From NCBI GenBank assembly GCA_003184365.1, contig NKYR01000007.1, positions 186,001 through 250,000 on the forward strand: a stretch of DNA of 64,000 nt, in the 5' to 3' direction. The translations under genes were made by a program, and so were the position numbers. The stretch comes from Evernia prunastri. Lineage: Eukaryota; Ascomycota; Lecanoromycetes; Lecanorales; Parmeliaceae. Positions 11,090 through 21,590 of this stretch are shown one piece after another. The first letter of the stretch is position 1. Each line of letters opens with the position of its first letter. Under the pieces are notes generated by a model. The model was given only the letters and a program-made list of their open reading frames with translations, did not search any database and was not told the origin of the DNA.

Positions 11090-11885
11090 TTGTCTCCATT
11101 AGCTTTCGACCCCCTGCTTAGACCGTGACTTTAATTTTTAGCTGCATAGTGAGTCGGTCCCCGCAGGGGGTCTGCACCAAAAACCCCCTGTTTCTTGTAT
11201 TCTATTCTAAATATGCCAAGCCTACAGCGAAAATCGACTGCCCTAGTTAGAATACTGAAATTTATAGTAATATTCGGAAGATGGCCCAAGTTTGGCTATC
11301 GGGTCCGGGTCCGGGTCCGGATCCGAAAAGTCTTGGCATGTTTAGGACTTTTGATCAACATGCTCCCCCCCTTTCTATCATTGATAATTCGATTTGAATG
11401 CCGTGTTTGGAGGGTCTCGGACGCTGAGAGATAGGAAATCTAGCGCCGAGACCCGTTGCCGGAAAGAGGTAACCCGTTGGTTAGGTCATTTAGATAGGGA
11501 ACGTAATAGGTCTGGTGTCAACTGTCCTCGAAGGTTAGTAAGNTTGGTCATTCAAATAGGAACGTGATGGGTCTGGTGTCAAGGGCAATAGAAGGTCAGC
11601 AGGGTACATAACGCGAGATGTTGCTGTAGGGAGTCAGATTTTGTTACCAATGAGTTTACCACATAATTCTACACGTCGTGGTATATATTTATAAGTGGTT
11701 CTGACAAGAATTGGTGGATCTGTGACTGATTTAAAAATTTGTGGACGCGAAGCTCGTTTTTTTGAAATACGGGGTTTCTGGAGCAGGCGTCCTAACACAA
11801 AAGTCCGCGAAGCGATCTAGACTCTTTTGGGCTTAGTCCCGCGTTAGCTTTGGGACTAAGGTAGGACGCCGGCGCTAGGAGGCAA
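11090..11885 (+). mobile_element. Non-autonomous DNA transposon copy 1 (796 bp, partly diverged)
   Basis: Begins TTGTCTCC and ends GGAGGCAA, an imperfect 8 bp terminal inverted repeat. The first 453 bp look identical to the two other copies. From the ambiguous base at 11543 onward it is clearly diverged and carries about 50 extra bp that look like a degenerate duplication of the preceding segment (the GGTCTGGTGTCAA word occurs twice). It has no transposase. The 79-residue ORF it contains is repeated unchanged in the other copies and has no protein-like features. An inverted pair GGCGTCCTA...TAGGACGCC sits near the right end. Confidence 0.85.
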
Positions 11886-11892
11886 CGTCTGG

Positions 11893-12638
11893 TTGTCTCC
11901 ATTAGCTTTCGACCCCCTGCTTAGACCGTGACTTTAATTTTTAGCTGCATAGTGAGTCGGTCCCCGCAGGGGGTCTGCACCAAAAACCCCCTGTTTCTTG
12001 TATTCTATTCTAAATATGCCAAGCCTACAGCGAAAATCGACTGCCCTAGTTAGAATACTGAAATTTATAGTAATATTCGGAAGATGGCCCAAGTTTGGCT
12101 ATCGGGTCCGGGTCCGGGTCCGGATCCGAAAAGTCTTGGCATGTTTAGGACTTTTGATCAACATGCTCCCCCCCTTTCTATCATTGATAATTCGATTTGA
12201 ATGCCGTGTTTGGAGGGTCTCGGACGCTGAGAGATAGGAAATCTAGCGCCGAGACCCGTTGCCGGAAAGAGGTAACCCGTTGGTTAGGTCATTTAGATAG
12301 GGAACGTAATAGGTCTGGTGTCAACTGTCCTCGAAGGTTAGTAAGGTATACAACGCGGGATATTGCCGTAGGGAGTTAGATTTTGTTACTAACGAATTCG
12401 CTATATAATTCTACGCGTCGTAGTATATATTTCTAAGTGGTTTTGATGAGAATTGATGGATCTGTGATTGATTCAAAAATTTGTTGACACGAAGCTCGTT
12501 TTGGATAAAAACGGGGTTTCTGGAGCAGGCGTCCTACAACAAAAGTCCGCGAAGCGATCTAGACTTTTTTGAGCTTAGTTCCAGCGCTAACTTGTTAGCC
12601 TTTGGGACTAAGGTAGGACGCCGGCGCGAAGGAGGCAA
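11893..12638 (+). mobile_element. Non-autonomous DNA transposon copy 2 (746 bp)
   Basis: Lies head-to-tail after copy 1 with a 7 bp spacer (CGTCTGG, 11886-11892). It begins TTGTCTCC, ends GGAGGCAA, and by eye matches copy 3 at 51599-52344 over its full length. It contains a GGGTCCGGGTCC repeat and a subterminal inverted pair GGCGTCCTA / TAGGACGCC. It is too short for a transposase, so it must have been moved by one encoded elsewhere. The 8 bp after it (12639-12646) match the 8 bp before copy 1, so the pair behaves as one insertion. Confidence 0.9.
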
Positions 12639-12646
12639 CCACCAGT
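12639..12646. repeat. Right 8 bp target site duplication of transposon dimer
   Basis: CCACCAGT, the same as 11082-11089. It marks the right boundary of the two-copy insertion, about 200 bp upstream of the VAC14 start. Confidence 0.85.
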
Positions 12647-12842
12647 TGCAAATGTAATTGTTTTTTCCACATCCGTTGATGTCGATACTTAATGGGCTCG
12701 CTTGTGGACTGTACTACGACTTCATGGCTTGATACTATCTTCGTCCTGTTTTGGTACCGATACATCAAGAATACCTGAGCCAATAGCGGTGAAGTTCTCA
12801 AGTACACTCAACGATGTTTCGATAGCTGGCTCTTTGCGCGCA

Positions 12843-15800
12843 ATGGATCCTGCCGTGCAGCGTCTGCTCAACGACAAGCTCTATGATAAGAGGAAGCAAG
12901 GGGCTCTTGAGTCGGTCCTCTCGCGACCCATCGTAAACGTCACACTGCTTACGAGCGCTCAGCCTAGAGAGGATCGTTCGAGAAGCAAGCGCAAACAAGG
13001 AGTACGAGAGAATTGGCAAGATTGTTGACCAGCTCTGCCATGAATATGCATATGCAGTGCATCAGCCACACGCCAGGAATGGAGGATTGATTGGTCTTGC
13101 TGCAGCTTCAATCGCGCTGGGCTCTGTAAGTCCAGCCCTGCTCGGATGGGTCCTGAGTGAGCAGGTTTGACCCGAAACAGGATGATGTCGCCCGATATCT
13201 CAAGTCGATTGTTCCACCGGTCCTAGCCTGTTTCACCGACCAAGATGCGAGGGTCCGATATTACGCGTGTGAGAGCATGTACAATATTGCTAAGGTCGCG
13301 AAAGGAGAAATACTACTATTCTTCAACGATGTTTTTGATGCCCTTTGCAAGGTAGGCCGTGACGCGAACCTGCAAGCTAGCCCATGCTGACGTTCGTAAA
13401 GCTCGCGGCGGACTCAGAACTATCTGTGAAGAACGGTGCGGAATTGCTTGATCGACTGGTTAAAGATATCGTCTCTGAATCTGCCTCGACCTACGTCTCT
13501 GTCTTACAGTCTCCTGAAAAAGCCATCTCCAGCCCTCACCCCAGCGGAAATTCCGACAAGGCCTCGTCCATTGACCTTCCTACCGCCTTTTCACTCGCCA
13601 AATTCATACCATTGCTACAAGAGCGCATTCATGTCATCAATCCGTTCACTCGCACATTTCTCGTATCATGGGTCACCCTATTGGATACCATCCCAGATCT
13701 TGAGCTTGTCCACTATCTACCGGCGTTTCTAGGAGGCTTGTTCAAATTCCTCAGCGACCCAAACAGAGATGTGCATGTTGCAACACAAGGGACGCTCGAG
13801 AGGTTTCTGACAGAAATAAAGAAGATCGCTAGAATCAAACGAGGAATAGAAGAAAGCCGCAAGGGAAACAGTGATGATTTGGGGAAGCATTCCAACTCGA
13901 GTGATAGTGCTAGCATACACACTGACAGGAGTACACCAAATGAGAAGTCGGATACCGTGGACGGCGACTTCGGGGGAGGCCACGATGAGAAAGGCGGTCA
14001 TGACGACGGGGATTGGGTACCCGGGCAAGATGTCCACGTCGATCATTCAAAGATCTTAGAGATTCTCGTGGCTTTTCTTGACTCCTCGTCAGGTACGCAC
14101 CGCCTTGTCGTCTTTGTACCAGAAGACTAACACTTGAGTGTAGAGGAAGAAATCCAGCTTACCGCTCTACGCTGGATCAACAGCTTTTTCGAGATAAATC
14201 CAGAGGATATCCTTGCATTCGTTCCTCGGCTTCTTTCACAGGTACTACCTGCAATGGCTAGTGGTGCGGACCTCGTACGACAAGCTGCCAATCAAGTGAA
14301 CAATTCCTTAATGGATCATATTGCCTCATTACCGGATGAGAACGTTCCTGAAGAGACTCGGCCAGCACCACCATCCCGTATCCCTACTGGTATTCTAAAA
14401 GACCCAACAACCACCATAAAAGAAGCCGCTAAGGAGGCGGACAACAAATCGAGGCGCGCTTCGACACCGACGCCGAAGCCACAACAGGGAAATGAAGGAG
14501 AAGCTGAGCCAAAGAGGGACGAGGAGGCAACAATGCCGACGCCTCCCTCATCGGCGTCACCTCCACCTCCCAAACCTGTCACGGACCTTGACTATACAGC
14601 CGCTGTGGGTGCTCTTACATTACACTTCTTGAATGAACACGAAGCCACCAGGGTTGCTGCTTTGGCTTGGCTAATAATGCTACATCGGAGGGCTCCTCGT
14701 AAGGTTCTAGCGACCAACGACGGCACGTTCCCGGCTCTCCTGAAGACCTTGTCGGATCCCGCAGAGGCTGTTGTCACCCGCGACCTACAGCTGCTCTCTC
14801 AGATATCAAAGAATAGCGAAGATGGCTACTTCACATCCTTCATGGTCAACCTTCTGCAGCTTTTCTGCACGGACAGGAGACTTCTGGAGACAAGAGGCAA
14901 TCTGATCATTCGGCAACTATGCGTGAGCTTGAGTGCAGAAAGGATATATCGGACATTGGCCGACTGCCTAGAGAAGGATGAAGACGTCGAGTTTGCAAGT
15001 ATTATGGTTCAAAATCTCAACAATAACCTTATCACGGCCCCAGAGCTGGCGGAGCTACGGAAAAGATTGCGGAATCTTGAAACGAAGGATGGGCAGATCT
15101 TCTTTGTTGCTTTGTTCAGGTCCTGGTGCCACAATGCGGTCGCAACTTTCTCGTTATGTTTACTTGCGCAAGCCTATGAGCAGGCGTACAATCTACTCCA
15201 GATCTTGTAGGTTGCCTTAATGATCCCCCCCCGAGCCAAAGTAAAGCTAACATAAACAGTGCGGAGTTAGAGATGACCGTCAATATGCTTATTCAGATAG
15301 ACAAGCTGGTGCAGCTACTCGAGTCCCCCGTCTTTACATGTATGTTCATGATTCCGAGACTTCCCTGGACGTCGCTAACTTGAGACTAGACCTTCGCCTA
15401 CAACTTCTAGAGCCAGAAAGGTATCCGCACCTGTACAAATGTCTCTACGGGGTACTCATGCTACTCCCTCAATCCTCTGCATTCGCAGCGCTGAAGAATC
15501 GCTTGAATAGCGTCAGCGCTATAGGCTACCTTCACATTGCGCCGCGCACGTACGTATCTCACGTCCGACAAAAGAGCACCGAGGCTAAGTTCGGTAGCAC
15601 TCCTCAAACGCCCGGTGCAACTTTCGAACGCCCCAACAGACTCAAGCCTAGAGAAGAAGCCGGCATCAGGTGGACTGAGCTGCTTGAAAAGTTTAAAAGC
15701 GTGCAGGAGAAGGCTAAAAGAGCGCATCGACTGCAGGACCAGGTAGAGGACGGCATGTCGACTCCTAATGCTACGATAGCAGACACCAAGGACAAAACAC

Positions 15801-15958
15801 TGCCTGATGTGCCTAAGCAGGCGTTAAGACCGTCTAGTGAAGGAAATGCTTCGCAGAGATCTGTACCCCTCAGTGGTCCTTTGCACAAGCCAAAGTCGAG
15901 TTTGGGGAACCTCGGGAGATTTGCTGGTGGAGTCGCAGGAAGGAAAGGCAAGAAGTGA
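12843..15958 (+). CDS. VAC14: VAC14, PIKfyve/Fab1 complex scaffold
   Basis: HEAT-repeat scaffold that holds the Fab1 lipid kinase and Fig4 phosphatase at the vacuole membrane and so controls PI(3,5)P2. Exons: 12843-12910, 12963-13125, 13181-13351, 13402-14092, 14144-15206, 15260-15339, 15390-15549, 15598-15958; all phases close to about 918 residues. The start MDPAVQRLLNDKLYDKRKQG and the following ARNGGLIGLAAASIALGS and FTDQDARVRYYACESMYNIA are strongly conserved in the family. The C-terminal Fig4-binding region includes LLEPERYPHLYKCLYGVLM and NRLNSVSAIGYLH. A polar Ser/Pro/Lys linker lies between. Intron 1 has a weak donor (GTCGGT), intron 3 ends in AAG, and the last intron (48 nt) would stay in frame if retained. 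The transposon dimer ends about 200 bp upstream, within the likely promoter. Confidence 0.92.
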
Positions 15959-16653
15959 TTCTTCCATGGTGTATGATGGACAAAAATGCTGTTGTGGTAG
16001 GCATATTTGAGATTAGCACTGGTGTTGGAGGACATTGATAACGTAGAGCGTTTTGAGGATTGTAATTCTAAGGGCTTCCTTGCATTTGAGTAAAAATTAG
16101 AGTCTACTATACTATCTTGACATTATGACTCAAAGGTACACAGTACACACCCATATTATTTGCTAAGCGAGGTGTCGCTTCATTTATGTATTTCAGAAGC
16201 CGACCCTCCTCGCATGAAGCGCAATTCCTCCATATCTGGGAAGCACTGGAGCCCTTCATATTAGTTGAACAGCGAATGCGTCCATCGTCAAGTCCAATAA
16301 TTGCATGAGAGACGTGAGGCTGCGGTAAGCTGGTGACTTCAGCCTCACCGCTGCACTCGTCCCAACCCTGACTAGACAGACTAGAGTAGCCCAGCCTGCA
16401 TCCTGCCTTCTTTTTTCTTCTCATCAAAATTTCCACACCAACGACTCTTTTCCTCAGCTGAATATTGTTTTCCAAAAGAACATTTGAATTGCAATAAATA
16501 AGTCAAGCTTTACTTTGCTGCATTTTCTCGTCTGTTCAAAATTGGGGTGTTGTGCAGGGCATCAATATCGGGATCAAAGTAAACCTCTTCATCTACATAT
16601 TTCGGCATTTTGCACACCACGTTATCTTCAGGCGTGGTCTTCTTTGATCAGAG
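15959..16653. other. Intergenic, no gene seen
   Basis: VAC14 3' side and upstream region of the F-box-like gene. A minus-strand ORF at 16107-16475 has no recognisable motif. Nothing else stands out. Confidence 0.35.
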
Positions 16654-18781
16654 ATGGACGATAAGCCCGTTCACTTCAACAATGTCTCGCTCGACATCAA
16701 GAAGAACATTATTCTCGGCTACGTAAGAAGCCTTGCGTGCACCTCTCCTTTGAACTCTCAGCTGGATCAATGCTCATAACGTGCTCCCAGATCACACGAC
16801 CGGAAGATCTTAAGTCACTGTGTCTAACAAGTAAGCAAATACGGGACATCGCTACTCCACCACTATATCGGAAAGTATTGCTCTTCATCGGCGGTCACAA
16901 AGACATCAGAGTTTCTGGCCTACTCAGTCGAACGAATCCGGGCATTCAACACATCAGGAAAGTCTACCTGCAGCTTGAGAAGACGCTGGTTTCAAGTCCG
17001 GACTTCCAAGTCAACTCTGATGATTCTTCTGAAGACGAGGGAGATGTGGAGATTGAAAACATCGTGGGTGCTGCAAGACAGGCTCAATTCACCGTTAGGC
17101 TCCTCCTCGACTTTCTGCCCAATGATATTCTTGAGAATTTTAGGTCAGTGCCCTCCTGTATTCTGCAATTCTTTTGCAATACGAATTATGGGAAAATCGT
17201 CGCGCTGGGCAATTGGTTGGAACAAGTGTATGTTCTCCTATCTATATTGAGCTGACAGACCACATAGTTGGCAGAACTGGGAGCCTTTTTCAATGGAAAA
17301 TTGGGTACTACTAATGACCAAACAAAAGAGGCTGAAAGCAGTCGAGATCGAATCAGTCGATCGAAATTTAATGCGTACGTACTTTCACAACTGATATTTC
17401 CTCTTTTTGAGACCAGATCCTAAGGCTTGAGACACTTTTGAGAGTGTTCACTCTCTAAACATGCCCCAAGGCTCTATATGCCCCTAGGAAGAGGTAATAC
17501 TGACTTTGAGACTATGATCCAGCGGAGCTTGAAAAGAATCCCGGTCTCCTCACAAACTTAGAAGGAGCCGCAAGCCTGCATTTCTATCCTGACACCGTCG
17601 ATCGGTTGAAAGCCTGTCAGAAAGTCGTGGAGACCCAGACAAAGTTTAACGAGCTACAACTTTCTTCTGGTTTTGCGTATGCTGGGGAGGTTCCTGATGA
17701 TCTAGAAGACTCCAGCACCCACCCCGGTCTCCTCACCAGGACGATCTTCAGCCATATGATGCCTTTCGAGACGTGCACTCCCATCATTCTTAAGAAACTC
17801 AGCTTAGATAATATCGACTTACGTTATGCCGCCGACACTTACATGAAGTTCATCAAGTTCAGCGCCTTGGAATCCCTGGTTATTGGAGGATGTCAAGGTG
17901 CGGACACTGTGTTCGCTCAAATGAGCAAACCACATCTACGCCCAACCAAGTTGAAGAAGATCCGTTGGTTCCATGCCGAAGAGACGAGCGAGACACACGC
18001 TCTCGAGGCCTTTGACGGACTACTTGAATCCATTAGTGGATTGGAGATTTTGCATGTGGATATCAAAAACTTTGGTGGATTGCCCAATTCCACCGCGATA
18101 GCGCAGCAAGGGAAGACCTTGCAAATCTTAGGGATCCGAAGCCGAACGGCATCGTCTAATGCGATGAGGTACGAGAGCCATCAACTGGATGAGATTTGCA
18201 CAGCGTGCACTGAGCTTCGGCAGCTTTCAATAACATTTCCTACTACATCTGTTTCTGACGCTCGTCCAAGCTCTGATTTTAAGACATACCTGGTGAGTCA
18301 CGCTGGTAATGTGTTGCGATCCCACAACTTATACGAGAACCAGCGGTGCCTGAAGAAATTACGCTACCTCATTACACTGAACTTCCATTCTTGGCCAACC
18401 ACTCGGAGCTCCTTCATCAGCCGTAATTACAAGCTGAAACACGAGTGGTATGACCTCTACGAGCACGCTCTGCAGCGGCTAGCGCAACAGATATTCGAAG
18501 CCAGCGACGCCCATTCCAAGGAGCAAGGCTGGGGCCTTGGTCACCGTTCTCTGCTAGCCGTTGTTGCCTTCGGCGCCAATGGAAAGACCCCTCCTGACGG
18601 TGAATCCAATTTCCAACTCAAGCAGCTCCCTTTTGTAAGGGGGTTGAAGATTGACCCGTTTGGCAAGACGGAGATGTTGGCGGTTAAAACGCTGTGGAAG
18701 ATGGTCCAGTTCATTGAGCCGGAGAGTGACATCCTGAACCATTCGATATATGATCTGCATGATGCCCACAATGCGCCTTAA
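16654..18781 (+). CDS. F-box-like protein of unknown target
   Basis: Exons 16654-16722, 16791-17143, 17268-17374 and 17523-18781, phases closing, about 578-595 residues. The N-terminus LDIKKNIILGYITRPEDLKS followed by LCLTSKQIRDIATPPLYRKV has the shape of the fungal F-box: two short helices, then a hydrophobic helix with an early polar break. The rest resembles the leucine-containing repeats of fungal F-box proteins (LKKLSLDNIDLRY, LESLVIGGCQGA, LEILHVDIKN, LRQLSITFP). Such proteins select substrates for SCF ubiquitin ligases; the substrate here is unknown. A further 51 nt GT-AG intron (18293-18343) would stay in frame. Removing it joins FKTYL to RCLKKLRYLITLNFHSWP, which reads better, so the shorter protein is preferred. 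The 148 nt intron 3 resembles intron 6 of the CorA-like gene. Confidence 0.7.
17375..17522 (+). repeat. Introner-like intron (F-box-like gene, intron 3)
   Basis: A 148 nt intron starting GTACGTACTTTCACA. It shares CTTGAGACA, a TTGAGAG-TGTTCAC block, CTCTAA and CCAAGGCT, in order, with intron 6 of the CorA-like gene 12 kb away. Its end, AATACTGACTTTGAGAC, also resembles the end of intron 8 of that gene. Confidence 0.5.
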
Positions 18782-19688
18782 GAAGAAGAAAAATGGTGTG
18801 GTTCAAATTGGAGCGGGCTGAAAGAGTGAATAATACAAAGTTTAGAGCCGGGAGAATGACCTGTCTGTTTCTATGTTTGAACCGATTCTGTATTGGATGC
18901 GACTACCCTCTTTGCAAATGGAGACTGTCGAATGACAATTGTTTCTCATATAAGCCATACAGAAGATTCAACTCTCGGACCTGTGAAATCTTTCCTTTTT
19001 CTTGGAATACAAGTGAATGTGAAGATGCACTGTTAACCTTCAACGGGAGTCGAGGTTAATCAACGCATTCCATTTATTCTAGTTGATAGAAAGGAGTTAA
19101 CGACGCTTCATGACCCTGCGCAGCCTAAGATATGGGCCATTGTCCATGGAACCCTATTAGCAACACGGTCTCTGGAGCTCGACGTCCTCGCTCTGAAATG
19201 CTGGAAACCGCTGTTCTCGACGCAGTGCCCAGACCTTTCTGCCAAATGCATCCGACTGGCCCTTTACACATTCTTCGCGGAAGCCATTTCCAGCCTCGAA
19301 ACCCCCTTAGGATATTGCTGTGCCTCATGATTTGTGAGTTCAAATCGCATTCGCATGAATGGTGTAGAAAAAGCAGGCGGGAGTCTGTGAACTAAAGTTA
19401 CTCTATAAGAGGATTAGCGTTACATGTTTGGCTCACGAGTTCGTTTCCTTGATCAAATTTTCATCAAGTTTTCGCATGTAGCGTTGGAGCATATCGCGTA
19501 TATAAAATGTTTGTAACACATAAACGGCGCGTTTATGTATCAAGCGTGTACCAGGGGAAATAGCATCCGTGCTTGGCGGGTGAAAGCTATATAGGATCGA
19601 ATTGCCACGTACACGACAGAGATGGAGCAGGTATAAGAGACACGGCATTGCGGAACAGTGTGATTTGTTCCAACCATCATCACTCATC
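18782..19688. other. Intergenic with one arm of a direct repeat
   Basis: No gene is seen. It carries the first copy (19378-19427) of a short repeat whose second copy lies at 21247-21300. The last ~100 bases form the likely promoter of the secreted-protein gene. Confidence 0.35.
19378..19427 (+). repeat. Short direct repeat, copy A
   Basis: Carries GAGTCTGTGAACTA and CTATAAGAGGATTAGCGTTA. A similar block in the same orientation lies at 21247-21300, on the other side of the secreted-protein gene. I cannot tell whether it is a remnant of a mobile element or of a local duplication. Confidence 0.6.
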
Positions 19689-20868
19689 ATGACTCTAGGA
19701 ATCTGGGCTCTGGTCATCGTCTTTGCTTGTGGCACCCAATCTCGTGTCCTGGAACCTAGCTCTCCCACCCACCAACATCTCACAACGACGAGAGACCTGA
19801 CGTTATCTGTTGATAATGCATCCCTTGCTGCGTTGGGAGCCGTAAATTATGAGTGCAACGCCGATCCTTACGGTCGACCGGCTCTTGCCAGCTGCCTGAA
19901 TGCATTCAACCATATACCGAATGACCAGGGAACATATGTTTTCTTCCAACGAGGTCAACCTCTCGAACCAGAAGGAAGTATGGCGGTACCCTACCGAATT
20001 TCTAGCTGTAAGATGAGGCGAAGGCTTTGACTGTCTGCAAATTGCTAACAGGCTGTTAGCTGACGGTCTCTGCGCTTTCGAGTTCCGTTTCAGTTCACCA
20101 TTCTGGAATGACGACCGTGAAGAAGTCCCAAAGGTGCGGGTGGCAGCCACACATCTCTTGTCCAAATGTGTCGCCGACCATGGTGTTGGTGGTCGCGTCG
20201 ACGGTATCGGTATGGCCAATCTCTGTGTCCAGCATTTTATGAAATGCGCGCAGTGTACCAATCAATATCTCGTCCAGGCGAACATCACAAGATGTCCGTC
20301 TCATTCCGCCAGTATACGCCTGACATCGAATGAGACGCTCCTGAATTCCCTGTAAACTACGAAGCTTGCAAGAACCTCCTCAGGAATGAGATTCTCCCGG
20401 CTTCGGAAACGCCACGTATGTTCGGACGTGCCGGACAAGCTGGTGTGCAGGTAAAACTAAAGCAAAAGTTTGCAGAATGTGAGTCTCCCGCGTCATCGTG
20501 CCTCAGTGCCTACTTCTGACGATACTGTCCAGCAACGTTTCGGTGTGGGGCGATAGTCGACATATTGAGCGGAGGTCCCGTCAGATCGACCTGGTATGAC
20601 ATATATTCTGCAATAGCAGCTATGAACAACAAGTGTGTTGAAGGGGGTCAAATGGGGAAGGCGGTCATCCATGGTATGTATCCACGACTATTGATTTCTC
20701 GCATCCTCTCTAACGGAAGCCGTAGCACCAGGCGGAACAATCGGGGTAACCCTTAGGAATCCTTTGCCTTTGCAAGGGCCAACGTCCTTAAAAGATGGCA
20801 ATACGACTGTGCTGCAAGCATTACCAATGCCGCAGAACACCTCTGATACGGGCGTCGCAGGGTATTGA
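19689..20868 (+). CDS. Predicted secreted protein, unknown function
   Basis: The N-terminus MTLGIWALVIVFACGTQS is a good signal peptide. The mature part has scattered cysteines (NYECNADPYG, LASCLNAFN, SDGLCAFEF, LSKCVADHG) and two similar halves: each has a C-x(n)-L region followed by RGQP or GRAGQAGVQV type segments. The proposed exons 19689-20007, 20060-20209, 20335-20478, 20533-20673 and 20726-20868 all agree in phase and give about 298 residues. The second intron (20210-20334) would need an unusual GAG acceptor after a good CTGAC branch site. Without it the protein stops at 20355 after about 204 residues, and the downstream exons would be relics. I do not know the function. Extracellular, possibly host- or substrate-facing, is inference from the signal peptide only. 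Confidence 0.55.
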
Positions 20869-21246
20869 GCTGCCGAAGATGTCTTGTATTCTTATCCATA
20901 GAACAGGAATTTTTAGCTATGTTAGGGACCTCGCTATATCGCTAGTTCGAGAGAAAAGTAGTGTTACGACCATACCGTGGTCTCTATCAGGGCCTTCTGA
21001 TATCTTCCTATCTTCCTCCTCTGTTCGGCTCATAGGGTTTACTCTAGCGTGTCTTGGCAGAGACCTTCTCCTACAGTAGGTACATGGAGTAACAGCCTCT
21101 TGTCATGTAGATATTCGCGTTGTCTTATTCAATACACCTACATAGATCTCATATCTATATCGGTTCTGACACTACTCTCTATAGCGCAATTGATTGATTT
21201 GAGCGTTATGAGAAAGTTTTTTTTCCAAAAGAAGGCGAAAAAGAAG

Positions 21247-21300
21247 GCGTGAGTCTGTTTGTGAACTATAGCTATTCTATAAGAGGATTAGCGTTATATG
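21247..21300 (+). repeat. Short direct repeat, copy B
   Basis: GAGTCTGTTTGTGAACTATA and CTATAAGAGGATTAGCGTTA match the copy at 19378-19427. A preceding run of AAGAAGGCG also resembles the AAAGCAGGCG before copy A. Confidence 0.6.
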
Positions 21301-21330
21301 GCTTTTGGCGTGTACGGGATAGCTGCGCGA

Positions 21331-21336
21331 ACGCGT
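21331..21336. promoter_or_regulatory. ACGCGT (MCB-like) hexamer upstream of DNA methyltransferase
   Basis: ACGCGTCTC occurs here and again at 37911 upstream of RAD54. ACGCGT is the core bound by MBF-type cell-cycle regulators in ascomycetes. A single hexamer is weak evidence. Confidence 0.25.
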
Positions 21337-21590
21337 CTCCTCGAAATCAAAAGTGAGATGAGATCTTTTCAGCAGACAAACATAGATAATATTCAAGTAA
21401 CTTTGACGACGTATATTTTAAACTCTACACTCTACATTTATAACTACTTCGCAATCATTATGCTTCTGTTCCTCCAAGTTATTCGTTATTTATAACAATT
21501 GAATATAACAAACCTTCCTTTGACGTGTCGCGTCCCCGAGACTCTCTCTCTCACACTCCAGTGAACTGATAGAGTGATAATCGAAGTATC

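Larger units (their letters stand above)
20869..21590. other. Intergenic, AT-rich, upstream of DNA methyltransferase
   Basis: No gene is seen; the AT-rich part runs about 21370-21500. It contains repeat copy B (21247-21300) and an ACGCGT hexamer at 21331-21336, about 255 bp before the methyltransferase ATG. Confidence 0.35.

Noticed and set aside
11195..11434. 79-residue ORF repeated identically at 11195, 11998 and 51704
   Set aside because: It lies inside the three copies of the non-coding transposon; identity comes from the DNA repeat, and the protein has no family features.
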